A stretch of DNA of 16,532 bases from Verrucomicrobiota bacterium (GTDB taxonomy: Bacteria > Verrucomicrobiota > Verrucomicrobiia > Opitutales > Opitutaceae), in assembly GCA_023446735.1 (NCBI GenBank), contig JAEXPQ010000251.1, positions 1-16,532 on the forward strand, given 5' to 3'. The notes under the pieces were generated by a model. It saw nothing but the letters and a program-made list of their open reading frames with translations, made no database searches and was not told where the DNA came from. Below, piece after piece: positions 7,793 to 15,334 of the stretch. Both the position numbers and the translations under genes were made by a program. How positions within the stretch are numbered: position 1 is the first letter of the stretch; each line of letters opens with the position of its first letter.

Positions 7793-8008
7793 ATGTCCAC
7801 CTTCACCTGTGCCCACCACAACGTCCCCGAGGACTGGTGCCAGCTCCTGAAGACGGACTGCGTGCCCGGCCGCCCCGGCTGCGTGCTGCGCGGGAAGAGT
7901 GTGTTCCTGGTCCCGGTCGAGGAGCGCATCCGCGAGAAGGAGCAGCAGCGCCGCGAACGGAGCCGTTCGCTCCCGCCACCGTCGTCGTCGACCTCCGCCT
8001 CGCCGTAG
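7793..8008 (+). CDS. Small cysteine-containing protein of unknown function (71 aa)
   Basis: MSTFTCAHHN at the start is followed by four cysteines at 6, 16, 23 and 30 with H8-H9 nearby (spacing C-x9-C-x6-C-x6-C), all within the first 30 residues, then a basic/charged helix (VEERIREKEQQRRERSR, 42-58) and a serine/proline tail. The N-terminal pattern could be a small zinc-binding knuckle; this is inferred from spacing only. No signal peptide. The ATG is chosen because the conserved-looking, nonrepetitive sequence begins there and a repeat tract ends just upstream. A perfect hairpin follows the stop directly. I do not recognise the family; its regular, cysteine-rich start argues for a real gene. 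Confidence 0.6.
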   Translation: MSTFTCAHHNVPEDWCQLLKTDCVPGRPGCVLRGKSVFLVPVEERIREKEQQRRERSRSLPPPSSSTSASP

Positions 8009-8027
8009 CGGAACGGTCCCCGTTCCG
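8009..8027 (+). terminator. Hairpin directly after the small protein gene
   Basis: CGGAACGG (8009-8016) pairs perfectly with CCGTTCCG (8020-8027) across a 3-base loop, starting at the first base after the stop codon. There is no T-run, so an intrinsic terminator is not proven; it could equally be a palindromic repeat unit. Confidence 0.4.
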
Positions 8028-8312
8028 TCCGGACGGCGGCGGGGCGACTCCAGGGTTCGTCTGCTTCCGCTCGCCGCGACGCAGTCCTTGCGCAATGCTT
8101 GGCGCCCCGCCCGTCCTGAATGTCTTCTCTCGCTGAATCCAGTTCCTGCTTGCCCCGACCGTAGTCGCTCCGGTTGCATCGCCGCTTGTCGCCTCCGTCC
8201 CACACGGACCGACCAGCAAACCCTCTTCCGCCAAACCCTCTGGCGGGTCGGATTCCGTGCTTGGGAGCACTTGGTGCTTCTTCGCGCGCTCGCGGCCCGC
8301 CGCCTTCCTGCC
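8028..8312. other. Gap upstream of the TSP3-repeat gene, no supported gene
   Basis: The stretch after the hairpin and before the ATG at 8313 has open frames but none with a believable protein. It is slightly less GC-rich and pyrimidine-rich on the plus strand, and has a small inverted repeat, CCGCCA (8228-8233) with TGGCGG (8241-8246). It should contain the promoter for the TSP3/RHS genes, but I cannot point to a -35/-10 pair with confidence. Confidence 0.5.
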
Positions 8313-9020
8313 ATGTCCGCTCTGCGCACCATTCTCCGTGTGGGCCTTGTCGCCGCCCTGCTGGCTCTGCCGCTCTGGGCCACGCTCGATCGTGACCGCG
8401 ACGGCGTGTCCGATGTCTGGACCGCCCTGCATCCGTCGGCCGTCCCGCCGTCCGCCGACGCGGATGGCGATGGCAGCACCAATGCGGCGGAGGCCTTGGC
8501 CGGCACGGATCCGACCTCGCCCGCGAGCGTCTTCGCCGTGATTCCCCAGCGGGATCTCTCCGGGAGTCTCGTCGTCCGCTGGGACGGAGTGCGCGGCAAG
8601 CGTTACCGGGTCGAATCCTCCGTCGACCTGCGCGCGTGGACGGCCCTTCCGACGGAGCACGATGGGGCCGATGCGATGATCGAGGTGGTCGTCCGCACTG
8701 CCGGAGCCGCGGTCACGGCTCGCGAGTTCTGGCGGGTGGTGGTCTCCGATATCGATACCGATGCCGACGGCCTCAACAACTGGGAGGAGGCGCAGCTTGG
8801 CTCCTCGTCCGCCTCCGCCGATACCGATGCCGACGGCCTGCCCGATGCGTGGGAGGCAGCCTACGGTCTGCCGCTCACGGTCGCCAATGCGGCCGGCGAT
8901 CCCGACGGCGACGGCTTCACGAACGCCCAGGAGTTCGCCAGTGGGATGAATCCGATCTGCGCGCCGTTCGCTGATACGACGGGCGCTGTTTCCCTCAGTG
9001 TCTTTCAGCCGCATAGCTGA
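8313..9020 (+). CDS. Secreted thrombospondin type 3 repeat calcium-binding protein
   Basis: A 235-residue exported protein. Residues 1-23 form a signal peptide (basic MSALRTILR, hydrophobic VGLVAALLALPLWA, likely cut after A23). Calcium-binding TSP3 loops follow: DRDRDG 26-31, DADGDG 49-54, then after an intervening domain DIDTDADG 146-153, DTDADG 170-175 and DPDGDG 196-201, each followed by the usual x-(S/T/N/P)-(N/D) and a W or E. Residues about 80-145 (VVRWDGVRGKRYRVESSVDLRAWTAL onward) resemble the short beta-sandwich 'S-x-D-L-x-x-W' domain frequent in verrucomicrobial secreted proteins. The gene ends 14 bases before the RHS gene, so the two are probably one transcript and may act together at the cell surface. 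The last 20 residues after GMNP (ICAPFADTTGAVSLSVFQPHS) no longer look like a TSP3 protein and coincide with a GC drop, suggesting the 3' end was altered by recombination. Upstream in-frame ATGs were rejected because they would bury the signal peptide. Confidence 0.8.
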   Translation: MSALRTILRVGLVAALLALPLWATLDRDRDGVSDVWTALHPSAVPPSADADGDGSTNAAEALAGTDPTSPASVFAVIPQRDLSGSLVVRWDGVRGKRYRVESSVDLRAWTALPTEHDGADAMIEVVVRTAGAAVTAREFWRVVVSDIDTDADGLNNWEEAQLGSSSASADTDADGLPDAWEAAYGLPLTVANAAGDPDGDGFTNAQEFASGMNPICAPFADTTGAVSLSVFQPHS

Positions 9021-9034
9021 CCGAGCTATCCCCG

Positions 9035-9610
9035 ATGATGAAGTTACTTGTTGTCTCTCTTGTCTTGCTCCTTGGCCTGAGTGCAGTGGCCCAGAGTGCT
9101 TGCGACACCAGTAAGGATCGACGCATTCCCGTTTGTCGCAGTCGGGCGCTTTCTGCGAAACTATTGGGCTGGCAGGAATACGCGCCCAGCACGCCACCGA
9201 AACGGTATCTTGTGTTCTCCCCCTATGGGGTATTCCCCAAACGGTGGTATAGTGGAGGCGCCTGTGGCGGAGACCCGAACTATGAAGTGGATTATCATTT
9301 TTCGGGTGTCGGTCGCGCGGCGATTACTTGGAATGCGAAAGGAAAATATTGGGAGTGTTTGATCGTGGAAGCGGCTTTCCTGGTCGGGTACAATGGTGCT
9401 CAGACCAATATTACCGGGCGCATTGGAATCGATAGACCAGATGTGCCGCCAGGTATATGTTATGGCTATCCTTCGGAGGTTGCTACGAGCCGGACGGGAT
9501 CCTCGATTCTGAATCTCTACAACGGTACCTGCACCAACTTGTTGAACGACACATCGGGGAGGATCACCGGTCTTTCCGGTGCGGTGCTGTCTGAAGAAGA
9601 TACGGAAGAG
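9035..9610 (+). other. Lower-GC N-terminal head segment of the RHS gene
   Basis: Roughly the first 190 codons use many A/T-ending codons (for example AAA, TAT, GTT, ATT), in sharp contrast to the C/G-ending codons from about 9650 on. The encoded head has a signal peptide and six cysteines up to residue 166 (C23, C34, C77, C108, C142, C166), which could form disulfides after export. I recognise no family. The boundary is an estimate by eye. Confidence 0.55.
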
Positions 9611-12600
9611 GACGCCATGGCCCGCGCTGTTTTCGCGCGGGAAGAGCTGTATCCGAGTAGCAAGTGGCCCGGCAACTCCTCCATCGCCTTTCGCGAGAGT
9701 CGCGGCGCCAACGACTACGACTTCGCGTTCTGCGAGGTTCAGGTCTCCGCCAACTTCAACCTCACCTGTCCCGGCGAGTTTGAGCTACGCATCTATCGCG
9801 GCGAGCGGCGTCACGGCTCCAGCGATGAGTGGACGCGGTCGGTTGAGTCCCGCAGCGTGTATAGTGCCGAGCCCACCTACTGTTTCGAAGAGAAGATTCC
9901 GATCAAGGCGCGGGATGTGGACTATACCGTCTTCGCCATCGAGCTCGTCCGCCGGGGGTGTGACGGCAATGCCGGCGACGGCAGCACCGGCCTCGGCAGC
10001 TTCCACGCCGATTTCTTTCTCGGCAAAGACCACCTTGGCCGCTCCGCCGGTTCGCTCCTGATCGATTCCGAGGACCTTGCCGCTGCGGTCTATACCCCGG
10101 CCGGGCTGGTTCCGGCGTTGGCCGACTTCACCGAGCGCATCGACGACGGGTCCGGGGTTCTGCGCCAGGTTCGCGCCCCGCTCGCCCTCGCCGATATCGT
10201 CACCACGTCCGCCGCGGGCTACGAAATCCGCTTCTACCACAACGACCAGGTTGGTGTTCAGGATCCGGTCACCAAGCTCTACCTGGTCAACGGCGCGCCC
10301 TTCGTCACCCACCGCATCGAGAATCCCGACGGCACCTCGCCCTCCGCCACCCGACGCCTGCGCTATTCGCAGGTTCGCGGCACCACGACGAAGATCCAGG
10401 ATTACTCCTTCGACCCTGTCGCCAAGCAGTGGATTCTCGTCGAGGGCGCCGGTGAGCGCACGGAGACCCGCACTGTCGCCATCGGTGGCTCCACCACGAC
10501 CACCGATATCCAGGTCGCCGATCGCGACGGCAAGCTTGTTGCCCACAAGATCCGCACCGAAAACGCCTATGCCTGGGGCAAGGAGACAACCCGGGAGGTC
10601 GAGTACACCGATTCCACCCACACCCGCACCACCGACTCCGTTTTCTATACAGCTACCACAGACGGCGGCGCTTATGGTCGCCTCAAACAGCGCGTTTCCC
10701 CCTCGGGATACTGGGAAAAATACTACTACGATGCCCAAGGCCGCCTCGCCAAGACCGTCTCCCAGTACCGCGACGCTCCGCTGGCCTCCCTCGAACCCGC
10801 TTCCCGGGTCGTCACCCACGCGTACGACACGGTGCCCGATGCCGACGGCGACACCTTGCCCGAGCAGCGCCGCACCACGACCGAAACGATCCTCGGTTCC
10901 GAAGTCCGCCGCAGCTATCGCATCGAGTGGTCGAAAGCCGAGCTTCCGACCGCACCCGAAACTGCCACGATCGTGCGCGTTTCCGAGGTTCGCTGCCTCG
11001 CTCCGGGCGCCGCGTGGAATGGCACCGCCAACCTTGTCACCGAGATCCGCCGTTACGCCGATGGCTCCTATGCTGGCCGCACCGTTTCCGAGTTTGCTCC
11101 TCCTGGTCTTCTCACCACCTACGCCTATTCGGTCGAGGCAGGCTCCTTGAGCACCACCGTCTGCACCGGCGAAGCCGACGCGCTCCGTACGGCAGTCGTG
11201 GCCGGGATCCGGACGGTCACTGTGAACAACGCTGCGGGCCACCAGCGCACCCGTGACACCTTCGACATCACGTCGGGCCGGCTGCTTACCTCCGAGACCA
11301 CTACCGGTACCGATGCGTTTGGCCGGCCGACCCGCATCGACTATGCTGATGGCACGTTCTTCGCACGAACCTACACCTGCTGCGGTCTCGAATCCGAAAC
11401 CGACCGCGAGGGCAACCAAACCACCTATCACTACGACGCCCTCGGCCGCCTCGAATCCACCACCCGCGCGGGAATCACGACCGTCACCCCGAACGATCCC
11501 GAGGGCCGCGTGCTTTCGACCACCCGTCGCGGCTCCGGCTCTTCGGAGATCGTCCAAGCGGAACACATCTACGACCTAGCCGGCCGGCTGACCTCCTCCA
11601 CCGACGCCCTCGGCCGGGTCACCACCACCGCCGAGACCACCGATGCCTCCGGTCACCGCGTCGTCACGACCACCTATCAGGGCGGCGGCACGCGCATCGA
11701 GACCTACTACCAGGACGGCTCGCTGCTCTCCGTCACCGGCACCGCCGTGGCGCCCGTGAAGTACGAATACGGCGTCGATGCCGACGGCGCCTTCACCAAG
11801 GAGATCCGCCTCGGCGCCGACACCGGCTCCGGCCCCGCCGAGACCGAGTGGACCAAGGCCTACACCGACTTCGCCGGCCGCCCCGCGAAGACCGTCACCC
11901 CCACTTCAACTTCGACTTCCTCCTTCAACGCCAAAGGCCAGCTCGTCCGCACCGTCGACCCCGACGGCGTCCAGACCCTCTTCGCCTACGATTCCCTCGG
12001 CCGCCGCACGACCACCGCCATCGATCTCGACCGCGACGGCACCATCGACTTCGACGGCACCGACCGCATCACCCGCACCACCACCGAATACCTCGCCGCC
12101 CACGGCACCACCGTCGAGCGTTCCACCACCGAGGTCTGGGCCGCCGACAACTCCGCCACGGCCTCCACGGTCGCGACCGTTGATCGCGCCGTCGACGGCA
12201 CCCGCACGTGGCAGACCACCTTCGGCCTCACCGCGGAAACCCTCGTCGCGCTCCCCGGCACACCCGACGGCACCCGCACCGAGACCGCCACGGCGCCCGA
12301 TGGCACCTCCACCGTCCGCGCCTTTGCCGCCGGTCGCCTCCTGAGCGAGACCCGGCGCGCCGCCGATGGCAGCGCCCTCGCCACCGTCCGGTACGGCTAC
12401 GACTCGTTCGGGCGCCTCGCCGAGGTTCGCCGCTACGCCGATTCCGCCACCGCCGCCTCGGACGCCGCTGGCACCGACCTGCCCACCGTCTTCACGCTTG
12501 CTGCCACTGCCCCCGGCGTCCTCGCCACCGTCACCACCTACTTCGACGACGACCAGGTCCATACCGTCACCACGCCCGATCCGGATCCCGCCCAAACCGG

Positions 12601-15334
12601 CTACGGCTACGACCCGCAGACGACCACCTACACCTACGACTCCGCCGGTCGCCTCTGGAAAACCCTCCAGCCCGACCAGACCGAGACCGTTCGCGAGTAC
12701 TACGCCACCGGGCAGCTCCGAAAGACCTCCGGCTCCCGCACCTACCCGCAGGAGTACACCTATGATCCGCAAGGTCGCCTCCGGACCCTGACCACCTGGC
12801 AGAACTTTGCCAACGCCTCCGGTGCCGCCACCACCACCTGGGACTACGATCCCGCCCGCGGCTGGCTCACCGGCAAACGTTACGCCGACGCCTCCGGCCC
12901 CACCTACACCTACCACCCCTCCGGCCGCCTCGAGACCCGCACCTGGGCCCGCACTGTCGCCGGCCAACCTCTCGTCACCACCTACGGCTTCAACGCCGCT
13001 GGCGACCTCGCGAGCATCGACTACTCGGACTCCACCCCCGACGCCGCCTTCACGTACGACCGCCTCGGCCGCCGCGCCACCACGACCGATGCCGCCGGCC
13101 TCCTCTCCACCACCTACGAAGGCCTCACGCCCGCGGTCGACGACGAGACCTACGCCGCGACTTCTCCGCTGCTCCCAGGCCTCGCCGTCACCCGCGCCCG
13201 CGACTCCCTCCTGCGCCCCTCGAGTCTCTCTGTGGCCTCCTCTGCCTCTGTGCCCTCTGTGTCCCATTCCTACAACCCGCAGACCGGCCACCTCGAATCC
13301 ATCACTGCCGGCGAGCTCACGCACACCTACGGTTATCAACCCGAGTCGTCGTTGATCGCGACCCTCACCCAGCTGCGCACCGGCGGCACCACCGTCACCA
13401 CCACGAAGGGCTACGATCGCCTCGGCCGCCTCTCCTCAACTTCAACTTCCAACTTAAACTCCCCCTCCGTCTCCGCCGCCTACCACTACAACTCCGCCAA
13501 CCAGCCCACCCGCGTCACCCGCGAGGACGCCACCTACTGGCGCTACGAGTACGATTCCCTCGGGCAGGTCACCGGCGCCCAGAAACACCAGCCCGACACC
13601 ACCGCGGCCCTCGCGCCCGTCTTCGGCTACACGTTCGACGACATCGGCAACCGCCTCACTTCCGAATCGGGTTTGCCCGAAACCCCAAACCCGAAGGTCG
13701 AGACCTATACGCCGAACCTCCTCAACCAGTACGAGCAACGCACCGTCCCGCCGTTGCTCCAGGTGCTCGGCAGCGCCGCTCCCGCGGCCGTCGTCACCGT
13801 CAATTTCCAGCCCACCCGGCGCCAGGGCCCGCTCTGGGCCGCCGAGCTCGGCGTCGACAACACCGCCGCACCCGTCTACCAAGCCGCCCGCGTGATCGGT
13901 GTGCTCCCCGAACAAGGTCCCGACGGTGCCGATCTCCTCGCCGAGGAGACGCGCCACACCCTCGTGCCGCAGAACCCCGAGCGCTTCACCTACGACGCCG
14001 ATGGCAACCTCACCCAGGACGGCCGCTGGGCCTACACCTGGGACGCCGAAAACCGTCTCGTCGCGATGGAGGCCCGCGCCGACATCGCCGCCGCTCTCCC
14101 CTCCCTGCCCCTGCAACGCCTGGAATTCACCTACGACTCCGCCGGCCGCCGCCTCCGCAAACAGGTGTACGGATGGAATTTGGAAATTGGAAATTGGCAG
14201 TTGGTGACCGACCACCGGTTTCTGTGGGATGGCTGGAATCTCCTCTCCGAGTTCTCCGTACCCTCAACTTCAACTTCCAACTTCAACCTGGTTCGCTCCT
14301 ACGTCTGGGGCTTGGACCTTTCCGGCACCGCCCAAGGCGCCGGCGGAGTCGGCGGCCTGCTGTCCGTGTCCACGGCGTCCACCCAGTCCACGCCGTCCAC
14401 CACCTCGTTCCCGAGCTACGACGGCAACGGCAACATCCTCGCCCTGATCGACGCCACGACCGGCGAGCGCGCCGCCGAGTACGAGTACGGCCCCTTCGGC
14501 GAGCCGCTCCGTGCCACCGGCCCCGCCGCCGCCGCGAACCCCTTCCGCTTCAGCACCAAATACACCGACCCCGAGACCGACCTGCTCTATTACGGCTTCA
14601 GATACTACAACCCCAGCACCGGGCGTTGGCTATCCAGGGACCCCATCGAGGAGCAGGGCGGAATCAACCTGTATTGCTTCGTCGGAAATGCACCGGCCGG
14701 TCGATGGGATTATCTCGGTCTAGTAAGCAAGAGCCGGTGCGCCCAGCTCATGGAGAAATACAAGAATATTCTCCCTCGCGAGGGGGAGCAGCGATTCGAG
14801 GGCGAGAACGCCTTCCGTGATGCAAACCTGAATGGACTACTTGGGTTGGCTGCCATGGACAGCCATTCTGAGTACCAATCATCGATGATTGAGTGGACCT
14901 ACTGGGTGACGCCAAGTCCTGACGGAAGCTATGTGAGGAAGAGTCTATTTACCAGTGGTCTCTACGATAAAGTAGCGGCGATGGACGCGCCGTATTACAG
15001 AACAGATGTGCTGCCACTTATAGCCGGGAACAAGTTCTCGCCGAATGTCTCCAATGGGCATAACCACCCGCGGTGGCGTTACGTCAACGGGCAGATCCAT
15101 GATTCCACTCCGAGTGCTGAGCTCTTCTCTGGGCGGTATGGTGATACCGACATCGCAGATAGTTTAGGGACCCCGTTCTTCCTCTTGGCGCCGTCTGGTC
15201 GAGTCCGGGCATATTACCCGACCGAGAAAGACAAGGACTACTCCATCGATTACCTGGAGAAGCTAGGGAAAGAATATGAGAAAGACTTCCCGGATTTGGT
15301 GGAATGTATCCGTTGCAATGGACTCATCAAATGA
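9035..15334 (+). CDS. Secreted RHS/YD-repeat protein with JAB-like C-terminal toxin domain
   Basis: A 2099-residue polymorphic-toxin-type protein. Layout: Sec signal peptide (residues 1 to about 19, KLLVVSLVLLLGLSAVA); an unrecognised head of about 170 residues with cysteines at 34, 77, 108, 142 and 166; a beta-rich linker; then about 17 YD-type repeats from about residue 560 to 1830 (YYYDAQGRL, YHYDALGRL, YGYDSFGRL, YTYDSAGRL, FTYDRLGRR, YEYDSLGQV, FTYDADGNL and others), which in known RHS proteins build a hollow shell. The RHS core boundary follows: YGPFGEP, YYNPSTGRWLSRDP (RDP at 1868-1870) and DYLGL at 1892-1896, where RHS and TcC proteins usually cut themselves. The remaining 203 residues are a variable C-terminal domain with a metallopeptidase signature (separate entry). 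The start is the ATG pair at 9035/9038, directly before the signal peptide. Head and tail are visibly lower in GC than the shell, so the gene is mosaic. The stop overlaps the next gene by 4 bases. Export by Sec suggests surface display or release, not a type VI route. Confidence 0.93.
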   Translation: MMKLLVVSLVLLLGLSAVAQSACDTSKDRRIPVCRSRALSAKLLGWQEYAPSTPPKRYLVFSPYGVFPKRWYSGGACGGDPNYEVDYHFSGVGRAAITWNAKGKYWECLIVEAAFLVGYNGAQTNITGRIGIDRPDVPPGICYGYPSEVATSRTGSSILNLYNGTCTNLLNDTSGRITGLSGAVLSEEDTEEDAMARAVFAREELYPSSKWPGNSSIAFRESRGANDYDFAFCEVQVSANFNLTCPGEFELRIYRGERRHGSSDEWTRSVESRSVYSAEPTYCFEEKIPIKARDVDYTVFAIELVRRGCDGNAGDGSTGLGSFHADFFLGKDHLGRSAGSLLIDSEDLAAAVYTPAGLVPALADFTERIDDGSGVLRQVRAPLALADIVTTSAAGYEIRFYHNDQVGVQDPVTKLYLVNGAPFVTHRIENPDGTSPSATRRLRYSQVRGTTTKIQDYSFDPVAKQWILVEGAGERTETRTVAIGGSTTTTDIQVADRDGKLVAHKIRTENAYAWGKETTREVEYTDSTHTRTTDSVFYTATTDGGAYGRLKQRVSPSGYWEKYYYDAQGRLAKTVSQYRDAPLASLEPASRVVTHAYDTVPDADGDTLPEQRRTTTETILGSEVRRSYRIEWSKAELPTAPETATIVRVSEVRCLAPGAAWNGTANLVTEIRRYADGSYAGRTVSEFAPPGLLTTYAYSVEAGSLSTTVCTGEADALRTAVVAGIRTVTVNNAAGHQRTRDTFDITSGRLLTSETTTGTDAFGRPTRIDYADGTFFARTYTCCGLESETDREGNQTTYHYDALGRLESTTRAGITTVTPNDPEGRVLSTTRRGSGSSEIVQAEHIYDLAGRLTSSTDALGRVTTTAETTDASGHRVVTTTYQGGGTRIETYYQDGSLLSVTGTAVAPVKYEYGVDADGAFTKEIRLGADTGSGPAETEWTKAYTDFAGRPAKTVTPTSTSTSSFNAKGQLVRTVDPDGVQTLFAYDSLGRRTTTAIDLDRDGTIDFDGTDRITRTTTEYLAAHGTTVERSTTEVWAADNSATASTVATVDRAVDGTRTWQTTFGLTAETLVALPGTPDGTRTETATAPDGTSTVRAFAAGRLLSETRRAADGSALATVRYGYDSFGRLAEVRRYADSATAASDAAGTDLPTVFTLAATAPGVLATVTTYFDDDQVHTVTTPDPDPAQTGYGYDPQTTTYTYDSAGRLWKTLQPDQTETVREYYATGQLRKTSGSRTYPQEYTYDPQGRLRTLTTWQNFANASGAATTTWDYDPARGWLTGKRYADASGPTYTYHPSGRLETRTWARTVAGQPLVTTYGFNAAGDLASIDYSDSTPDAAFTYDRLGRRATTTDAAGLLSTTYEGLTPAVDDETYAATSPLLPGLAVTRARDSLLRPSSLSVASSASVPSVSHSYNPQTGHLESITAGELTHTYGYQPESSLIATLTQLRTGGTTVTTTKGYDRLGRLSSTSTSNLNSPSVSAAYHYNSANQPTRVTREDATYWRYEYDSLGQVTGAQKHQPDTTAALAPVFGYTFDDIGNRLTSESGLPETPNPKVETYTPNLLNQYEQRTVPPLLQVLGSAAPAAVVTVNFQPTRRQGPLWAAELGVDNTAAPVYQAARVIGVLPEQGPDGADLLAEETRHTLVPQNPERFTYDADGNLTQDGRWAYTWDAENRLVAMEARADIAAALPSLPLQRLEFTYDSAGRRLRKQVYGWNLEIGNWQLVTDHRFLWDGWNLLSEFSVPSTSTSNFNLVRSYVWGLDLSGTAQGAGGVGGLLSVSTASTQSTPSTTSFPSYDGNGNILALIDATTGERAAEYEYGPFGEPLRATGPAAAANPFRFSTKYTDPETDLLYYGFRYYNPSTGRWLSRDPIEEQGGINLYCFVGNAPAGRWDYLGLVSKSRCAQLMEKYKNILPREGEQRFEGENAFRDANLNGLLGLAAMDSHSEYQSSMIEWTYWVTPSPDGSYVRKSLFTSGLYDKVAAMDAPYYRTDVLPLIAGNKFSPNVSNGHNHPRWRYVNGQIHDSTPSAELFSGRYGDTDIADSLGTPFFLLAPSGRVRAYYPTEKDKDYSIDYLEKLGKEYEKDFPDLVECIRCNGLIK
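11902..11929 (+). repeat. In-frame hexamer tract ACTTC(A/G/C) inside the RHS gene
   Basis: ACTTCA, ACTTCG, ACTTCC and TCCTTC follow each other with a 6-base period, encoding a serine/threonine run (TSTSTSSFN) between two YD repeats. The A/T-richer units stand out from the GC-rich shell. Confidence 0.7.
13226..13265 (+). repeat. In-frame CTCTGTGNC tract inside the RHS gene
   Basis: Units of about 9 bases with the core CTCTGTG (plus shorter CTCTGC and CTC units) encode SLSVASSASVPSVS. The tract lies just before the YNPQTGHL repeat and shows no counterpart in neighbouring YD units. Confidence 0.7.
13435..13463 (-). repeat. In-frame AAGTTG(A/G) tract inside the RHS gene
   Basis: On the minus strand GTT cores recur with spacings of 6, 7 and 6 bases (AAGTTGG, AAGTTGA, AGTTGAG). 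On the plus strand it encodes SSTSTSNLNSP after the GYDRLGRL repeat. It is nearly the same sequence as the tract at 14263-14288. Confidence 0.75.
14175..14204 (+). repeat. In-frame heptamer tract GGAAATT inside the RHS gene
   Basis: GGAATTT, GGAAATT, GGAAATT, GGCAGTT and a final GG give a strict 7-base period. It encodes GWNLEIGNWQL in the middle of the otherwise conserved RHS segment VYG...VTDHRFLWDGWNLL. Same unit length as the noncoding tracts at 7685-7791. Confidence 0.85.
14263..14288 (-). repeat. In-frame AAGTTG tract inside the RHS gene, opposed to the GGAAATT tract
   Basis: On the minus strand GTT cores are spaced 6, 7 and 6 bases apart, as at 13435-13463. It encodes STSTSNFNL. It lies 58 bases after the GGAAATT tract in the opposite orientation, with conserved RHS coding sequence between them. 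Confidence 0.75.
14362..14404 (+). repeat. In-frame nonamer tract GTCCACNNN inside the RHS gene
   Basis: GTCCACGGC, GTCCACCCA, GTCCACGCC and GTCCACC repeat with a 9-base period, encoding VSTASTQSTPSTTS in the linker before the SYDGNGNIL repeat. Confidence 0.8.
14723..15331 (+). other. C-terminal JAB/MPN-like (DUF4329-type) toxin domain of the RHS protein
   Basis: Residues 1897-2099 follow the DYLGL boundary. The pattern fits a JAMM-type zinc metallopeptidase fold: E1946 in SHSEYQSS (candidate catalytic acid; E1953 is an alternative), GH2009-N-H2011-P (two metal-ligand histidines), then FSGRYGDTDIADSLGTPFFL with D2037 or D2039 as the third ligand, and LAPSGRVRAYYP as the closing strand pair. 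This order and the 'G-x-P-x-x-L-x-x-P-x-G-x-V-x-x-Y' ending are typical of DUF4329/Tox-JAB domains at the ends of RHS proteins. The stretch from H2011 to the Asp is longer than in RadC-like JAB proteins. DNA here is lower in GC than the shell, as is usual for exchangeable toxin tips. A peptidase role and the target (peptide, peptidoglycan stem or ubiquitin-like link) are inferred. Confidence 0.7.

Noticed and set aside
7899..8312. Upstream in-frame ATG extending the TSP3 protein by 138 residues
   Set aside because: It would overlap the 71-residue gene in another frame and bury a clear signal peptide inside the protein.
9013..9040. TSP3 and RHS genes being one gene split by a frameshift
   Set aside because: The RHS frame begins with its own convincing signal peptide right after the TSP3 stop, so two separate exported proteins is the simpler reading.
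9054..9106. RHS protein as a lipoprotein (cysteine at residue 23)
   Set aside because: The residues before it, Q-S-A, do not make a lipobox; a signal peptidase I site after AVA fits better.
9785..13339. Long minus-strand open frames opposite the RHS gene (9785-11566 and 11906-13339)
   Set aside because: Glycine/valine/alanine-rich antisense shadows with no domain; the plus frame has many YD repeats.
11902..14404. CRISPR-like array from the recurring short motifs
   Set aside because: Units are 6-9 bases, adjacent and in frame; there are no long identical repeats with unique spacers.
15304..15330. Earlier ATG for the immunity protein
   Set aside because: It adds MYPLQWTHQ before a clean signal peptide; the ATGA overlap start is more typical of coupled toxin-immunity genes.
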